DNA from: Bacteroides sp. OM05-12
GTDB lineage: Bacteria > Bacteroidota > Bacteroidia > Bacteroidales > Bacteroidaceae
NCBI RefSeq assembly: GCF_003438995.1
Contig: NZ_QSUN01000003.1
Coordinates: forward strand, 227,507-291,506
Reading direction: 5' to 3'
Length of the DNA stretch: 64,000 nt
Each line of letters opens with the position of its first letter. Within the stretch, counting starts at the first letter, position 1. The translations under genes and the position numbers were made by a program. The notes below the pieces were generated by a model. It was given only the letters and a program-made list of their open reading frames with translations. It was not told the origin of the DNA and made no database searches. Shown here piece after piece: positions 36,941 through 46,234 of the stretch.

Positions 36941-37555
36941 ATGTCAGCTTACTACGATTTATATCAGAACCCGCCCGCACAGGGCAAAAAGGAGGAGGTA
37001 CTTCCGTCATTTCACGCAAGAATCGTCTCTTGCGGCACGGTGGACACCGACGCGATAGCACGGGATATTGAGGCGAACACATCATTTACTTACGGTGATG
37101 TGGTCGGTGTGCTGGGCTGCCTGCAGCAGGAGCTCATCAAACGCCTCAGCGACGGATATCAGGTTAATCTGGACGGTCTGGGCATCTTTTCCGCCGGATT
37201 GAAATGCAGTCCGGTGACAGACAAGAAAGAGGTACGCTCACGCGACGTACAACTGTCGGACATTCATTTCCGCCCGGCTGCAAAGTTGAAAAGAAACCTC
37301 AAACGGGATATGCGGCTTACACGCAACCCGAACAGCTCGGCAAACGGTATCATGCCGATGGAAAAGGCGATAGACAAGGTGTTGGAATACCTGACCGAAC
37401 ACAACTGTATCGACCGTCAAGAGGTATCGAGGCTGACAGGATACAAGAAAGTGCGGGCGGTAAGCGCACTCAACACTTGGAGGGCACAGGGCATATTGAT
37501 ACGCCACGGATACGGGAAGGCGGTGATTTACTTTAACATTAAAAAATCCAGATAA
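36941..37555 (+). CDS. HU-like DNA-binding protein with C-terminal winged-helix extension
   Basis: A 204-residue protein. Residues of about 1-125 follow the Bacteroidales HU-like pattern (YYDLYQNPPAQGK, FTYGDVVGVLGCLQQELI, GYQVNLDGLGIFSAGLK, IHFRPAAKLKRNL), in which HU's beta-arm region binds DNA. The last ~65 residues (MEKAIDKVLEYLTEHNCIDRQEVSRLTGYKKVRAVSALNTWRAQG) add a winged-helix domain. The protein is basic and probably acts on DNA architecture. The primase-helicase gene starts 11 nt after its stop, so they are one operon. This pairing is a recurring Bacteroides module of unknown role. Confidence 0.82.
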   Translation: MSAYYDLYQNPPAQGKKEEVLPSFHARIVSCGTVDTDAIARDIEANTSFTYGDVVGVLGCLQQELIKRLSDGYQVNLDGLGIFSAGLKCSPVTDKKEVRSRDVQLSDIHFRPAAKLKRNLKRDMRLTRNPNSSANGIMPMEKAIDKVLEYLTEHNCIDRQEVSRLTGYKKVRAVSALNTWRAQGILIRHGYGKAVIYFNIKKSR

Positions 37556-37566
37556 ACACGCCTCGC

Positions 37567-39360
37567 ATGACAAGCAAAGAAGACATATTGCGTCTGACAA
37601 ACAACGGATTGGATATATTCCGTCATTATGTGCCGGGAGACTGGGAAGCAGGAACACAATTCCGCAACCCTTTCTACCGGGACACCAAAGCTTCTTTCTA
37701 TATTTATTACAATCGTCACGAAAGAGAATACCGCATGAAGGATTTCGGTGACGAACGCTACTCCGGCGATTGCTTTGCCTTGGTGGGATTACTCCACGGA
37801 TGGGAATGTGCGCGCAAGGACGACTTTACCCGCATCTTGGAAAAGATTGTGTGCGACCTGAATCTGCCCGTTAACGCAGGTTCCTCGTTACCGTCGGGTA
37901 TGCCGTCAAAAGACAACGGCACAACCTACATCACAAAAGAGTTTTCTACTGACGAACTACGCTGGTGGGGCACTTACGGCATCACAAAGGAAGTATTGAA
38001 ACATTTCCGGGTAAACAGTTTGCAAGAGGTGAAATTCCCACGCAGCACCCGCACCGCCACTGCCGCCGAGCCGATGTATCTTTATCGCTTTGCCAACCAT
38101 GAAGATACTACCGCCAAGCTATACCAACCAATGTCCGACACCCGTTTCCTCTATTTGAAAAAGGCAAAGGACGAATATTTCGGATATGCTTACCTGCCGG
38201 GTAAAGCTCCCTTGGTGGTAATCACCGGAGGCGAGAAAGACGTACTGACACTGGCTGCCATGCAGATACCCGCTTTTTGCCTGAACAGTGAAACAGCCTG
38301 CCTGCCGGAAGAATTGATGAAAAAGTTGTCCGAACGCTTCGAACATATCACCTTATTATATGATATGGACGAGACGGGGCAACGATGCAGTTTGCAGTTG
38401 TATGACAAATATGCCTCCAAATATTCCATAGGACGGGCATTATTGCCATTGAAAGGAACGAAAGAGGAAAAAGACATATCCGACTTTGCCCGCTTGCGAC
38501 TTGCCGCCGGACAAACGCCTGCACAAATAGCCAATGAAGTAAACGCATTGCTTAACAGTACGATAAAAGACACCTACGACCAACTGGCGGAAGAATACGC
38601 CGGATGTTTCATCGACTGCGCCTGTCCGCCGCAAGAACCGAAGACCATTCTGCGCATACACCACGAAGCAGCCGCAGCAGCCGGAGATTTGGTTTGCATA
38701 ACGGGAGGTTCCGGCACGGGAAAAAGCAACTATGCCGACTGCATCCTGTCGGGAGCACTCAACACCATGCTGTGCAACATCGACACGCTCGGTATGCAAA
38801 TACTTCCCAATGCGGAACAAAAGGCATTACTGCTGTTTGACACCGAGCAGTCTGAATACCAGTCTTATAAAAACACGCAACGCATCCTGCACAGGGCACG
38901 TCTTGCCAATCAGCCGGACTGCATGAAGATTATCAACCTCTGCCGTGTAGCCCGTGTCAAACGGCAGCAGCTCATCGAACAGTTTATCAAGGCTGCCGAT
39001 GAAAGGCATCACGGCATCCACAGCATTATCATCGACGGGCTTGCAGACCTGATGGCATCCGCCAATGACGAAGAAGAAGCTGTACGGCTCATTGAATGGC
39101 TGCACGGATTGGCGCAAAAGTACAACACGGTCATCATCTCCGTAGTTCACACAGCAGGCATACCGGAAAAAGTACGCGGACATATCGGCTCGGAACTAAC
39201 CCGGAAATCATCTGCGGTGATAGACATCGAGACCGACCGAAAGAAAAATTGTTCCGTCGTAAAGGTACTGAAGTTAAGGGCAGGAAGTGCCGTAAAAGCA
39301 GGAATCTCCATGTTTGAATGGGATGAGAGAACGGAGATGCATTGCTCTATGGTGGGATAG
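37567..39360 (+). CDS. TOPRIM primase / RepA-like helicase fusion
   Basis: A 597-residue replication-type protein. The N-terminal ~110 residues resemble a primase zinc/CHC-like region but lack clear zinc cysteines. A TOPRIM domain follows (VVITGGEKDVLTLAA near residue 220, LLYDMDETGQRC near 262, with the acidic catalytic residues). The C-terminal AAA/RecA ATPase has Walker A TGGSGTGKSN near residue 380 and Walker B-like SIIIDGLADLM near 485, then HTAGIPEKVRGHIGSEL. Such primase-helicases are typical of plasmids, phages and integrative elements. Here it is alone with an HU-like gene and no integrase or replication partner, so it looks like a domesticated or remnant islet. Codon use looks richer in G/C than in the flanking surface-protein genes. 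Confidence 0.85.
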   Translation: MTSKEDILRLTNNGLDIFRHYVPGDWEAGTQFRNPFYRDTKASFYIYYNRHEREYRMKDFGDERYSGDCFALVGLLHGWECARKDDFTRILEKIVCDLNLPVNAGSSLPSGMPSKDNGTTYITKEFSTDELRWWGTYGITKEVLKHFRVNSLQEVKFPRSTRTATAAEPMYLYRFANHEDTTAKLYQPMSDTRFLYLKKAKDEYFGYAYLPGKAPLVVITGGEKDVLTLAAMQIPAFCLNSETACLPEELMKKLSERFEHITLLYDMDETGQRCSLQLYDKYASKYSIGRALLPLKGTKEEKDISDFARLRLAAGQTPAQIANEVNALLNSTIKDTYDQLAEEYAGCFIDCACPPQEPKTILRIHHEAAAAAGDLVCITGGSGTGKSNYADCILSGALNTMLCNIDTLGMQILPNAEQKALLLFDTEQSEYQSYKNTQRILHRARLANQPDCMKIINLCRVARVKRQQLIEQFIKAADERHHGIHSIIIDGLADLMASANDEEEAVRLIEWLHGLAQKYNTVIISVVHTAGIPEKVRGHIGSELTRKSSAVIDIETDRKKNCSVVKVLKLRAGSAVKAGISMFEWDERTEMHCSMVG

Positions 39361-39365
39361 AAACA

Positions 39366-39401
39366 AAAACGAGGCTACCGATTACCGGCAGCCTCGTTTT
39401 T
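39366..39401. terminator. Bidirectional terminator after the primase-helicase
   Basis: AAAACGAGGCT (39366-39376) pairs with AGCCTCGTTTT (39390-39400) around a loop containing CCG/CGG. T-tracts are available on both strands; it serves the plus-strand islet and the convergent minus-strand gene. Confidence 0.9.
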
Positions 39402-39417
39402 CAGAACAAGTTATAAA

Positions 39418-42114
39418 TTATCTAACAAGCACGCGAGTAACAGAAGAACCTACTTTCACAATATAAATTGTATTTGCTTCAATATTACTTCTAATGGCAG
39501 TATCAGCTCCACTGTATACCAATGTACCCTGTACCGTATAAACATTTACCGGAATAGCCTCATCATTTCCTTCAACAATGATTGCCCCATCAGCCGAATA
39601 CACCTGAACATTATCAACGCCTACATTATCTATATCCGTAGCCGGGACAATCGCCATAACAGCCGGAGTATATTCTACTTCATAATTCGGAGCTTCAACC
39701 TCTGCCAATGTTATATCATAATAACCAATCGGACTTTCCGCATCAGCAACACAAGTCAATGACGGCAATACGGTAAATATCTCAGAAAGTTCTTTTTCTT
39801 CGTCGCCATTAACGAATCCTGTACAGGTATATGTAAATTCTGGGTTTTCTTCACCAACCTTACGTGCAGCCGGATTAGCAGCCACGGCAAGAGGAGCTTT
39901 TGCTACATTTACAGTAAGAATTCTCTCAATACCTGCATAATCTTTAGCCTCATCATCAGAGCCTACTTTTGTAGGAGCAATAAATACAACTACTTGAGCT
40001 ACTCCGGCATTTTTCACTGTGACATCCACAGTTCCGTCCGTGGCATTCTTTTTGGCAGATGCAATGTTGGAATTCAAAGCAGTCATCCCCCATACGACAC
40101 CTTCCGTAGCCGTTACCTGAACAGGAACTATTTCCGTATCTCCGTAAGCAGCTTCTACCGTTTCTTTCGCCAAAGTTAGTTCGGGAGCTTCTTTTACAGT
40201 TACAACAACACCTTCAGGGATTCCGCTAACAAATTCATAATTTTCATCTCCAGCTTTCGGCAATGTCAAAGTAACAGGGAATTGTGTGCCCACAGCTGCT
40301 TCTTTATTTATTTTACAATCAATAATCGGTAAATTAGCAAGTTTCGTTTCATCTTCTGCATAAACAAATCCTGAATACTGCAAACGTAACGGGCATTTTT
40401 CCAAACCAACAGGAATGATTATTTCTTTCTTACTATTAGATATCTTCTGGTTGGCATACATAGCTGTTACCGTAAGTTTTGTTTTCTTTATTTCCAAACT
40501 TTGTTCGGCAGCATATTCTATCGTATAATTATCAGCTGTAGCACCGGACAAAGTAGCGGCACGTCTTTCTCCTACTTTTTCGGCCTCCGCACCTGCAACA
40601 CCTTCAACCGCAACAGGAGCTGTCAGAACTTCCTCTGTATCTTCATATTTAAAACCTGAATATTCCAATTCATAACCGCACTTGCCTTTACCTTTATTTG
40701 CATTAGTAAAGTCAACTCCACGTTCACACCAAGCATCTTTCATTGAAACCATCAATTTGGCAGGAGCGACCGTCACACTATAAGGAGCAGCTACAGTTCC
40801 CGCATAATTATCACTACCGGGTTGAGAAGCTATAATTGAAACAGTTCCTGCACCCACAGCTTTAAATTTACCTGCAGTAACATCAAATACCAAAATATTT
40901 TCATCAGACGATTTGTATTGTACCGGAACAGTCTGGTCATTTGTAGTGAATCCCAAACTTTCAACCTCATCACCGTAAGTCAAAACCGGTGCTTCTGCCG
41001 GAAGATTAATAACAGTAGCTTCACCTTTAAAGCTAATGGTATAAACATATTGTTTTTCTCCTGCGGAAGTAGGACAATTCACCGTAATGGTTCTAGTCAG
41101 CTTACCATCCGAAGATGTGGAAACGTCACCAACCTGTACTGTAGCATCTTTACCATAAGCAACAGCAGCAATTTCAGCTTCTTTGGATGCCAACGGCAAT
41201 GTATACTCAAATACATCTTCATCAAAGCCCGCTACTGCTTCACCGCCAACTGTCAATGATTTTAATTTGGAATTATAGATAAACCGCACATCATCTGCAT
41301 ATAAAGTATTTTCCGCACCAATATTGGGACGATTAAAATAATCGGCTGCAGAAATGATTACATTCAACTTCGCCGGTGCTTTATCACTTAAATAGTCAAT
41401 AGGAACAGCAACGCGTTTCCAGAAATTCAAATCATTCTCCATTGAATAAATAGCTTTTCCTACCAATTCTATTCCGGTTGCCGGTTGATTATTATTTTTC
41501 ACACCTAATATATCTACGTCACGATCTACCAGATCAACCTTCTCCAAGTTTTCGGTAAGGTCCATTCCATCTCCTATCGGAGACTGAGACGTACAAGTTC
41601 CATTCCAGGAATATACAATAATCTGTGCTACTTCATTCGGATTCTGTTCCGCATGTACTCTCTTATAATAACCAACAATAGAATCCGGTCTGAAAGTAAA
41701 ATCAATACCTCCAATAGAGCCACCGTCGCTATCATCAGGGTCGTCCCCTCCTCCTAATTGTGACATAACTCCGGCAATATCCGCGTAAACCCAAGTTTCA
41801 CCCAATGTAATATAACTCGGAGAATTTGCGCCGATACCGTAAGCTCCAAGTTTTCGATTCATCAATTTAATACTCTTTCCGCTACCATTTCGGCCTTCAC
41901 TTTCAAAAACCAACGGAAACTTCATTCCCATTTGAGTAACATTGAGTGCACTCCATCCTGCCGGTTCTATCCCTATACCTTTAAAAGTGCTTCCAAGAGC
42001 CGTCTCCGGTCCCCATTCCGTTTGAACATCAAAGTCTCCTCTGATCTGTTGAGCTTGCAAGCTACTCATTCCTAACAATGTAGCACAAGCTACCAACGTA
42101 AAAAATCTTCTCAT
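39418..42114 (-). CDS. Secreted PCMD protein with MBG repeats and T9SS-like C-terminus
   Basis: An 898-residue secreted protein with a signal peptide (MRRFFTLVACATLLGMSSLQA). The N-terminal ~275 residues form a PCMD domain closely parallel to that of the protein at 30653-33313 (GIEPAGWSALNVTQMG, SYITLGETWVYADI, NTLYADDVRFIY). Several MBG-type beta repeats follow (PVLTYGDEVESLGFTT, VSMKDAWCERGVDF, LTVTAMYANQKIS, LAVAANPAARKVGEE). The end (VNVYTVQGTLVYSG ... YIVKVGSSVTRVLVR) is a sorting-like module. Probably a cell-surface adhesin or glycan-binding protein. Confidence 0.78.
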   Translation of the reverse strand: MRRFFTLVACATLLGMSSLQAQQIRGDFDVQTEWGPETALGSTFKGIGIEPAGWSALNVTQMGMKFPLVFESEGRNGSGKSIKLMNRKLGAYGIGANSPSYITLGETWVYADIAGVMSQLGGGDDPDDSDGGSIGGIDFTFRPDSIVGYYKRVHAEQNPNEVAQIIVYSWNGTCTSQSPIGDGMDLTENLEKVDLVDRDVDILGVKNNNQPATGIELVGKAIYSMENDLNFWKRVAVPIDYLSDKAPAKLNVIISAADYFNRPNIGAENTLYADDVRFIYNSKLKSLTVGGEAVAGFDEDVFEYTLPLASKEAEIAAVAYGKDATVQVGDVSTSSDGKLTRTITVNCPTSAGEKQYVYTISFKGEATVINLPAEAPVLTYGDEVESLGFTTNDQTVPVQYKSSDENILVFDVTAGKFKAVGAGTVSIIASQPGSDNYAGTVAAPYSVTVAPAKLMVSMKDAWCERGVDFTNANKGKGKCGYELEYSGFKYEDTEEVLTAPVAVEGVAGAEAEKVGERRAATLSGATADNYTIEYAAEQSLEIKKTKLTVTAMYANQKISNSKKEIIIPVGLEKCPLRLQYSGFVYAEDETKLANLPIIDCKINKEAAVGTQFPVTLTLPKAGDENYEFVSGIPEGVVVTVKEAPELTLAKETVEAAYGDTEIVPVQVTATEGVVWGMTALNSNIASAKKNATDGTVDVTVKNAGVAQVVVFIAPTKVGSDDEAKDYAGIERILTVNVAKAPLAVAANPAARKVGEENPEFTYTCTGFVNGDEEKELSEIFTVLPSLTCVADAESPIGYYDITLAEVEAPNYEVEYTPAVMAIVPATDIDNVGVDNVQVYSADGAIIVEGNDEAIPVNVYTVQGTLVYSGADTAIRSNIEANTIYIVKVGSSVTRVLVR

Positions 42115-42284
42115 AATTAATCGTGTTTAATAATTCGCTAATAAATATTCAAATCAGTCTATTTTTAAGCACCGCAAAGTAACGCTATTACAAAAGACCG
42201 GTCAAGGTCTATTCATATTTAAATATGTCCCATTACTTAAAAACACTCCCATTACATACAAAATAACAGCATTATTGCATTTAC

Positions 42285-42326
42285 ACAAATGTTCTTTTTT
42301 TTAAAACAAATGTTCTTTTTCTTAAA
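42285..42326. repeat. 21-bp tandem repeat upstream of an AraC gene
   Basis: The unit ACAAATGTTCTTTTT plus six bases (42285-42305) is repeated at 42306-42326 with one mismatch in 21. The period is two helical turns, as in AraC-type tandem half-sites. It lies 29 nt upstream of the -7 element of the AraC-family gene. Confidence 0.85.
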
Positions 42327-42354
42327 TTTGCATCCTACTTTATAAAAGAAGCCC

Positions 42355-42362
42355 TATATTTG
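42355..42362 (+). promoter_or_regulatory. -7 element of the AraC-family gene
   Basis: TATATTTG, exact TAnnTTTG match, 25 nt before the ATG at 42388. Confidence 0.65.
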
Positions 42363-42387
42363 TAGACATCATCAAATAAAGAAAGCC

Positions 42388-43233
42388 ATGGAAAAGACAT
42401 TGCCTAAAATTGATATTCCTGATGATTTCGTTATTGGAACGGGAATCACCGAAAATATCCTCAACCTTTACAAGAATTATCCTTGCCGATTGAATGCGGA
42501 AATATTCGTTTTATGCATGGGAGGAAGCATTGATGCGACCGTTAACCTGTCCCGGCAAACGATTAAACGCAACGATCTTTTCACGCTCTCACCCGGCAGT
42601 ATCATACAGTTGCATAAAGCGGAAGGTGACTTGCTACTTTATTTTATGATATTTTCTTCCAAATTCATCAACAGTGTAAATATTGCAAAGTCATTAATCG
42701 ACTTCCTATACATTATAAAAAGCAATCCGGTAATCAGCGTTCCTTCAAGGTTTGCCGAACTATATGAAGATTACTTTAAATTGCTGATTCGCACGTATGA
42801 ATTGAATCCATCCCAAAATCCAGATGTTTTAAAGTGTATTTTGCTTTCTATACTTTACCGACTCAAAGAACTTTATCAGGCCACCAATAAACTGACGGAT
42901 AATCCGTCTTTCAGTCGTAACGAAAAGATTTGCAAAGAATTCGCACATCTTGCCATACAGCATTATGCACAGGAAAGAAACATATCTTTCTATGCACAAA
43001 AGATAGGAATAACGCCTACACACCTGAGTAATACCATCAAACAAGTTACCGGAAGAACCGTAATGGACATTATTGCAGAGATGGTCATAACGGATGCCAA
43101 AGCCCAACTTAAATCAACGAATCTGCCGATAAACGAGATAGCCGATTCCCTGAACTTTGCCAATGTTTCCTTCTTTGGAAAATATTTTAAAAGACATGTG
43201 GGTATGGGACCGCAGAAATATCGGAATAGTTAG
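42388..43233 (+). CDS. AraC-family transcription regulator
   Basis: A 281-residue regulator. Residues of about 20-165 form a cupin-like sensor domain ([40 protein letters not shown]). The C-terminal ~100 residues hold both AraC helix-turn-helix motifs ([25 protein letters not shown] and [25 protein letters not shown]), closing with GMGPQKYR. The target is unknown: the gene is divergent from the PCMD/MBG protein gene at 39418-42114 and convergent with nothing nearby. The 21-bp tandem repeat in the shared upstream region is a candidate operator for both. Confidence 0.88.
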   Translation: MEKTLPKIDIPDDFVIGTGITENILNLYKNYPCRLNAEIFVLCMGGSIDATVNLSRQTIKRNDLFTLSPGSIIQLHKAEGDLLLYFMIFSSKFINSVNIAKSLIDFLYIIKSNPVISVPSRFAELYEDYFKLLIRTYELNPSQNPDVLKCILLSILYRLKELYQATNKLTDNPSFSRNEKICKEFAHLAIQHYAQERNISFYAQKIGITPTHLSNTIKQVTGRTVMDIIAEMVITDAKAQLKSTNLPINEIADSLNFANVSFFGKYFKRHVGMGPQKYRNS

Positions 43234-43292
43234 GAATTTATTCGGGAATTTTGTTATATTTGCAATATACGAACCATCTAAATTTTAAGTTT

Positions 43293-44369
43293 ATGTTCAA
43301 CTCATTCGGCAATATATTCAGACTAACCAGTTTCGGGGAGTCACATGGCAAAGGAATCGGAGGCGTCATCGACGGATTCCCTTCAGGCATAAAGATCGAT
43401 ATGGATTTCATACAGAGCGAATTAAGACGCCGCCGCCCGGGACAATCTAAAATCACAACAGATCGTGCGGAAGAAGATGAAGTGGAGTTTTTATCCGGAG
43501 TTTTTAACGGACGTTCCACCGGATGCCCCATCGGTTTCATTGTATGGAACAAAAATCAGCATTCAAAGGACTATGAAAACATTAAAAACGTTTTCCGCCC
43601 TTCGCATGCCGACTATACCTACCAAATTAAATATGGTATAAGAGATTATCGCGGAGGAGGCCGTTCGTCTGCACGCGAAACTATCTCACGCTGCGTGGGA
43701 GGAGCACTCGCTAAATTGGCGTTAAGCCAGATCGGCATTCATATAACGGCATATACTTCGCAAGTAGGACCTATCCGACTGGAAGAAGATTATAAATCAT
43801 ACGATTTCTCCGAGATAGAAAAGAACATGGTGCGCTGTCCTGATCCGGCAAAAGCCAAAGAGATGGAAGAACTCATCGCCCAGGTCAAAGCTGACGGAGA
43901 CACCATCGGCGGCGTTGTCACTTGTGTGATCAAAGGCTGTCCCATCGGATTAGGTCAACCGGTATTCGGCAAACTGCAAGCAGCTTTGGGAAATGCCATG
44001 CTCAGCATCAATGCCGTAAAAGCATTTGAATACGGTGACGGATTCAAAGGCCTGAAACAAAGAGGTTCGGAGCAAAATGATGTATTCTATAATCATGACG
44101 GTGTGGTGGAAACCAAGACCAATCATTCCGGAGGTATTCAAGGAGGTATCAGCAACGGACAAGATATATTTTTCCGTGTAGCATTCAAACCTGTGGCAAC
44201 TGTTTTGATGGAGCAGCATACAGTCAATATCGACGGTATAGATACTTCCATGAAAGCCAAAGGAAGACACGATCCATGTGTTTTGCCTCGCGCGGTACCT
44301 ATAGTAGAAGCGATGGCTGCTATGACTTTGCTTGATTATTACCTGATTGACAGAACCACTCAACTTTAA
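43293..44369 (+). CDS. aroC: Chorismate synthase
   Basis: A 358-residue enzyme that makes chorismate from EPSP with reduced FMN. I use the ATG at 43293 ([19 protein letters not shown]), the usual start; upstream in-frame sequence overlaps a -7 element (TATATTTG, 43255-43262). Signatures [15 protein letters not shown] and GGRSSARET are present. The dipeptidase gene starts 4 nt after its stop. Confidence 0.96.
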   Translation: MFNSFGNIFRLTSFGESHGKGIGGVIDGFPSGIKIDMDFIQSELRRRRPGQSKITTDRAEEDEVEFLSGVFNGRSTGCPIGFIVWNKNQHSKDYENIKNVFRPSHADYTYQIKYGIRDYRGGGRSSARETISRCVGGALAKLALSQIGIHITAYTSQVGPIRLEEDYKSYDFSEIEKNMVRCPDPAKAKEMEELIAQVKADGDTIGGVVTCVIKGCPIGLGQPVFGKLQAALGNAMLSINAVKAFEYGDGFKGLKQRGSEQNDVFYNHDGVVETKTNHSGGIQGGISNGQDIFFRVAFKPVATVLMEQHTVNIDGIDTSMKAKGRHDPCVLPRAVPIVEAMAAMTLLDYYLIDRTTQL

Positions 44370-44373
44370 CTTT

Positions 44374-45732
44374 ATGAACCCGATACAAACCTACCTGAAA
44401 GAAAACGAAGAACAATTCATGGATGAGTTGTTCAGCCTTATACGTATTCCATCCGTCAGTTCCAACCCGGAACACAAAGACGATATGCTGGCATGTGCAC
44501 AACAATGGAAAGATTTACTTCTGAAAGCAGGTGCAGACGAAGCAATGGTCATGCCTTCCGCCGGAAACCCGATCGTTTTTGCACAGAAAACGGTAAATCC
44601 CGATGCAAAAACGGTATTGGTTTATGCACATTATGACGTGATGCCCGCAGAGCCGTTGGAACTTTGGAAAAGCGAACCGTTCGAACCGGAAATCAGAGAC
44701 GGAAAAATATGGGCACGAGGCGCAGATGACGACAAAGGGCAATCTTTCATTCAGGTAAAGGCTTTTGAGTATTTGGTAAAACATAACCTTCTCACCCATA
44801 ATGTGAAATTCATATTTGAAGGAGAAGAAGAAATAGGTTCACCTAGCCTGGAAGAATTCTGTATCAATCATAAAGAGCTTTTAAAGGCTGATATCATATT
44901 AGTTTCGGACACCAGTATGCTAGGTGCGGAACTACCATCTTTGACTACCGGTTTAAGAGGATTGGCCTATTGGGAAATAGAAGTTACGGGGCCTAACCGT
45001 GACTTACATTCCGGACATTTCGGCGGAGCTGTAGCCAACCCTATAAATACACTCTGCGGTATGCTGGCAAAAGTTATAGATGAAAACGGAAAGATTACGA
45101 TTCCGCATTTTTATGATGATGTGGAAGAAGTACCGCAAGCAGAACGGGAAATGATAGCCCAAATACCGTTTAATGAGGAGAAATATAAAGAAGCCATCGG
45201 GGTTGAAGAGTTATCGGGAGAAGCCGGTTACTCAACGTTGGAGAGAAACAGTTGTCGCCCGTCATTCGACATCTGCGGCATTTGGGGTGGATACACGGGA
45301 GAAGGTTCCAAGACTGTTTTGCCTTCCAAAGCATACGCAAAGGTATCATGCCGTCTTGTCCCCCACCAGGAACATCATAAAATATCCCAATTATTTAAGG
45401 AATATATTGAAAAGTCAGCACCCAAAAGCGTAAAAGTAAAGGTAACTCCCATGCACGGAGGACAAGGATACGTTTGCCCGATTACCTTGCCTGCATATCA
45501 AGCCGCAGAAAAAGGTTTTGAAATCGCTTTCGGCAAAAAGCCATTGGCAGTCCGCAGAGGAGGAAGTATCCCCATTATCTCTACCTTTGAGCAAGTGTTA
45601 GGTATAAAAACGATCCTGATGGGATTTGGCCTGGAATCTAATGCCATCCATTCTCCAAACGAAAATCTCCCGTTAGATATTTTCCGTAAAGGAGTGGAAG
45701 CCGTCATAGAATTCCACAAAGCATATAAATAA
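44374..45732 (+). CDS. M20 family metallopeptidase (dipeptidase)
   Basis: A 452-residue zinc peptidase. The ATG at 44374 follows aroC by 4 nt; I discarded an earlier in-frame start that overlaps aroC. Zinc ligands are in VYAHYDVMPAEP, RGADDDKGQ and FEGEEEIGSPS; the dimerisation domain begins around EIEVTGPNRDLHSGHFGG. It probably splits dipeptides or aminoacyl peptides in the cytoplasm. No signal peptide. Confidence 0.9.
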   Translation: MNPIQTYLKENEEQFMDELFSLIRIPSVSSNPEHKDDMLACAQQWKDLLLKAGADEAMVMPSAGNPIVFAQKTVNPDAKTVLVYAHYDVMPAEPLELWKSEPFEPEIRDGKIWARGADDDKGQSFIQVKAFEYLVKHNLLTHNVKFIFEGEEEIGSPSLEEFCINHKELLKADIILVSDTSMLGAELPSLTTGLRGLAYWEIEVTGPNRDLHSGHFGGAVANPINTLCGMLAKVIDENGKITIPHFYDDVEEVPQAEREMIAQIPFNEEKYKEAIGVEELSGEAGYSTLERNSCRPSFDICGIWGGYTGEGSKTVLPSKAYAKVSCRLVPHQEHHKISQLFKEYIEKSAPKSVKVKVTPMHGGQGYVCPITLPAYQAAEKGFEIAFGKKPLAVRRGGSIPIISTFEQVLGIKTILMGFGLESNAIHSPNENLPLDIFRKGVEAVIEFHKAYK

Positions 45733-46198
45733 TAATAGGTAGAAAGGGTATCCAAAAGTCTTTCTATTCTTCCTTTTTGGCGCAGATTACGAGAGTTCAC
45801 AATTAAATTGTGTTTGCGTAATTCGCGCCAAATTAGGATATTCGATGCGAAGCGAGACCCTCCTGAATGCAGCATGAAAACATACTACTTCGATGCGCAG
45901 CGAGATTCCCGGTATTTCTGGATTAGTGGGGAAAGCATCTCCCATCAATGCGAAGCGAGATTCTCTCGAGTATTTCCGGCATCAGTGGAGAAGCGTGAAG
46001 AAATATTGTTTCATTTCCGTCAAGAACAAAACGCTGTTTGAGCGCAGCGAGTTCGTTTTGTTCAGGAAATGGAGCAATATTTTAGCTTCGCAACGTAAGC
46101 CGGCGTTTTTTCTTTGTTTCGTTTCTTTTGTACGCACAAAAGAAATGAAAGCTCTTCAACTTTCAACAGAATAATAGTATAATTTGCAAAATGTTTCT
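45733..46198. repeat. Repeat-rich spacer before lysS
   Basis: No gene supported. A strong hairpin TTGGCGC...GCGCCAA (45777-45831) encloses CACAATTAAATTGTG. Three copies of ATGCGAAGCGAGA or ATGCGCAGCGAGA lie near 45845, 45893 and 45949. GAACAAAACGC (46024-46034) faces TTCGTTTTGTTC (46051-46062). A 10-bp hairpin TTTCTTTTGT/ACAAAAGAAA lies at 46122-46145. Stop codons and the repeats argue against the short reading frames here being genes. Confidence 0.75.
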
Positions 46199-46206
46199 TA
46201 TTTTTG
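46199..46206 (+). promoter_or_regulatory. -7 element upstream of lysS
   Basis: TATTTTTG, exact consensus, 29 nt before the chosen lysS ATG. Confidence 0.6.
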
Positions 46207-46234
46207 TGGCAAATTTGAGTTAATACATAACAGA

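Noticed and set aside
45808..46174. Plus-strand frames of 77 and 93 codons before lysS
   Set aside because: They translate repeat units and hairpins; overlapping frames, no family.
46199..46234. T-box or riboswitch before lysS
   Set aside because: The predicted leader is only about 25 nt and no known motif is visible.
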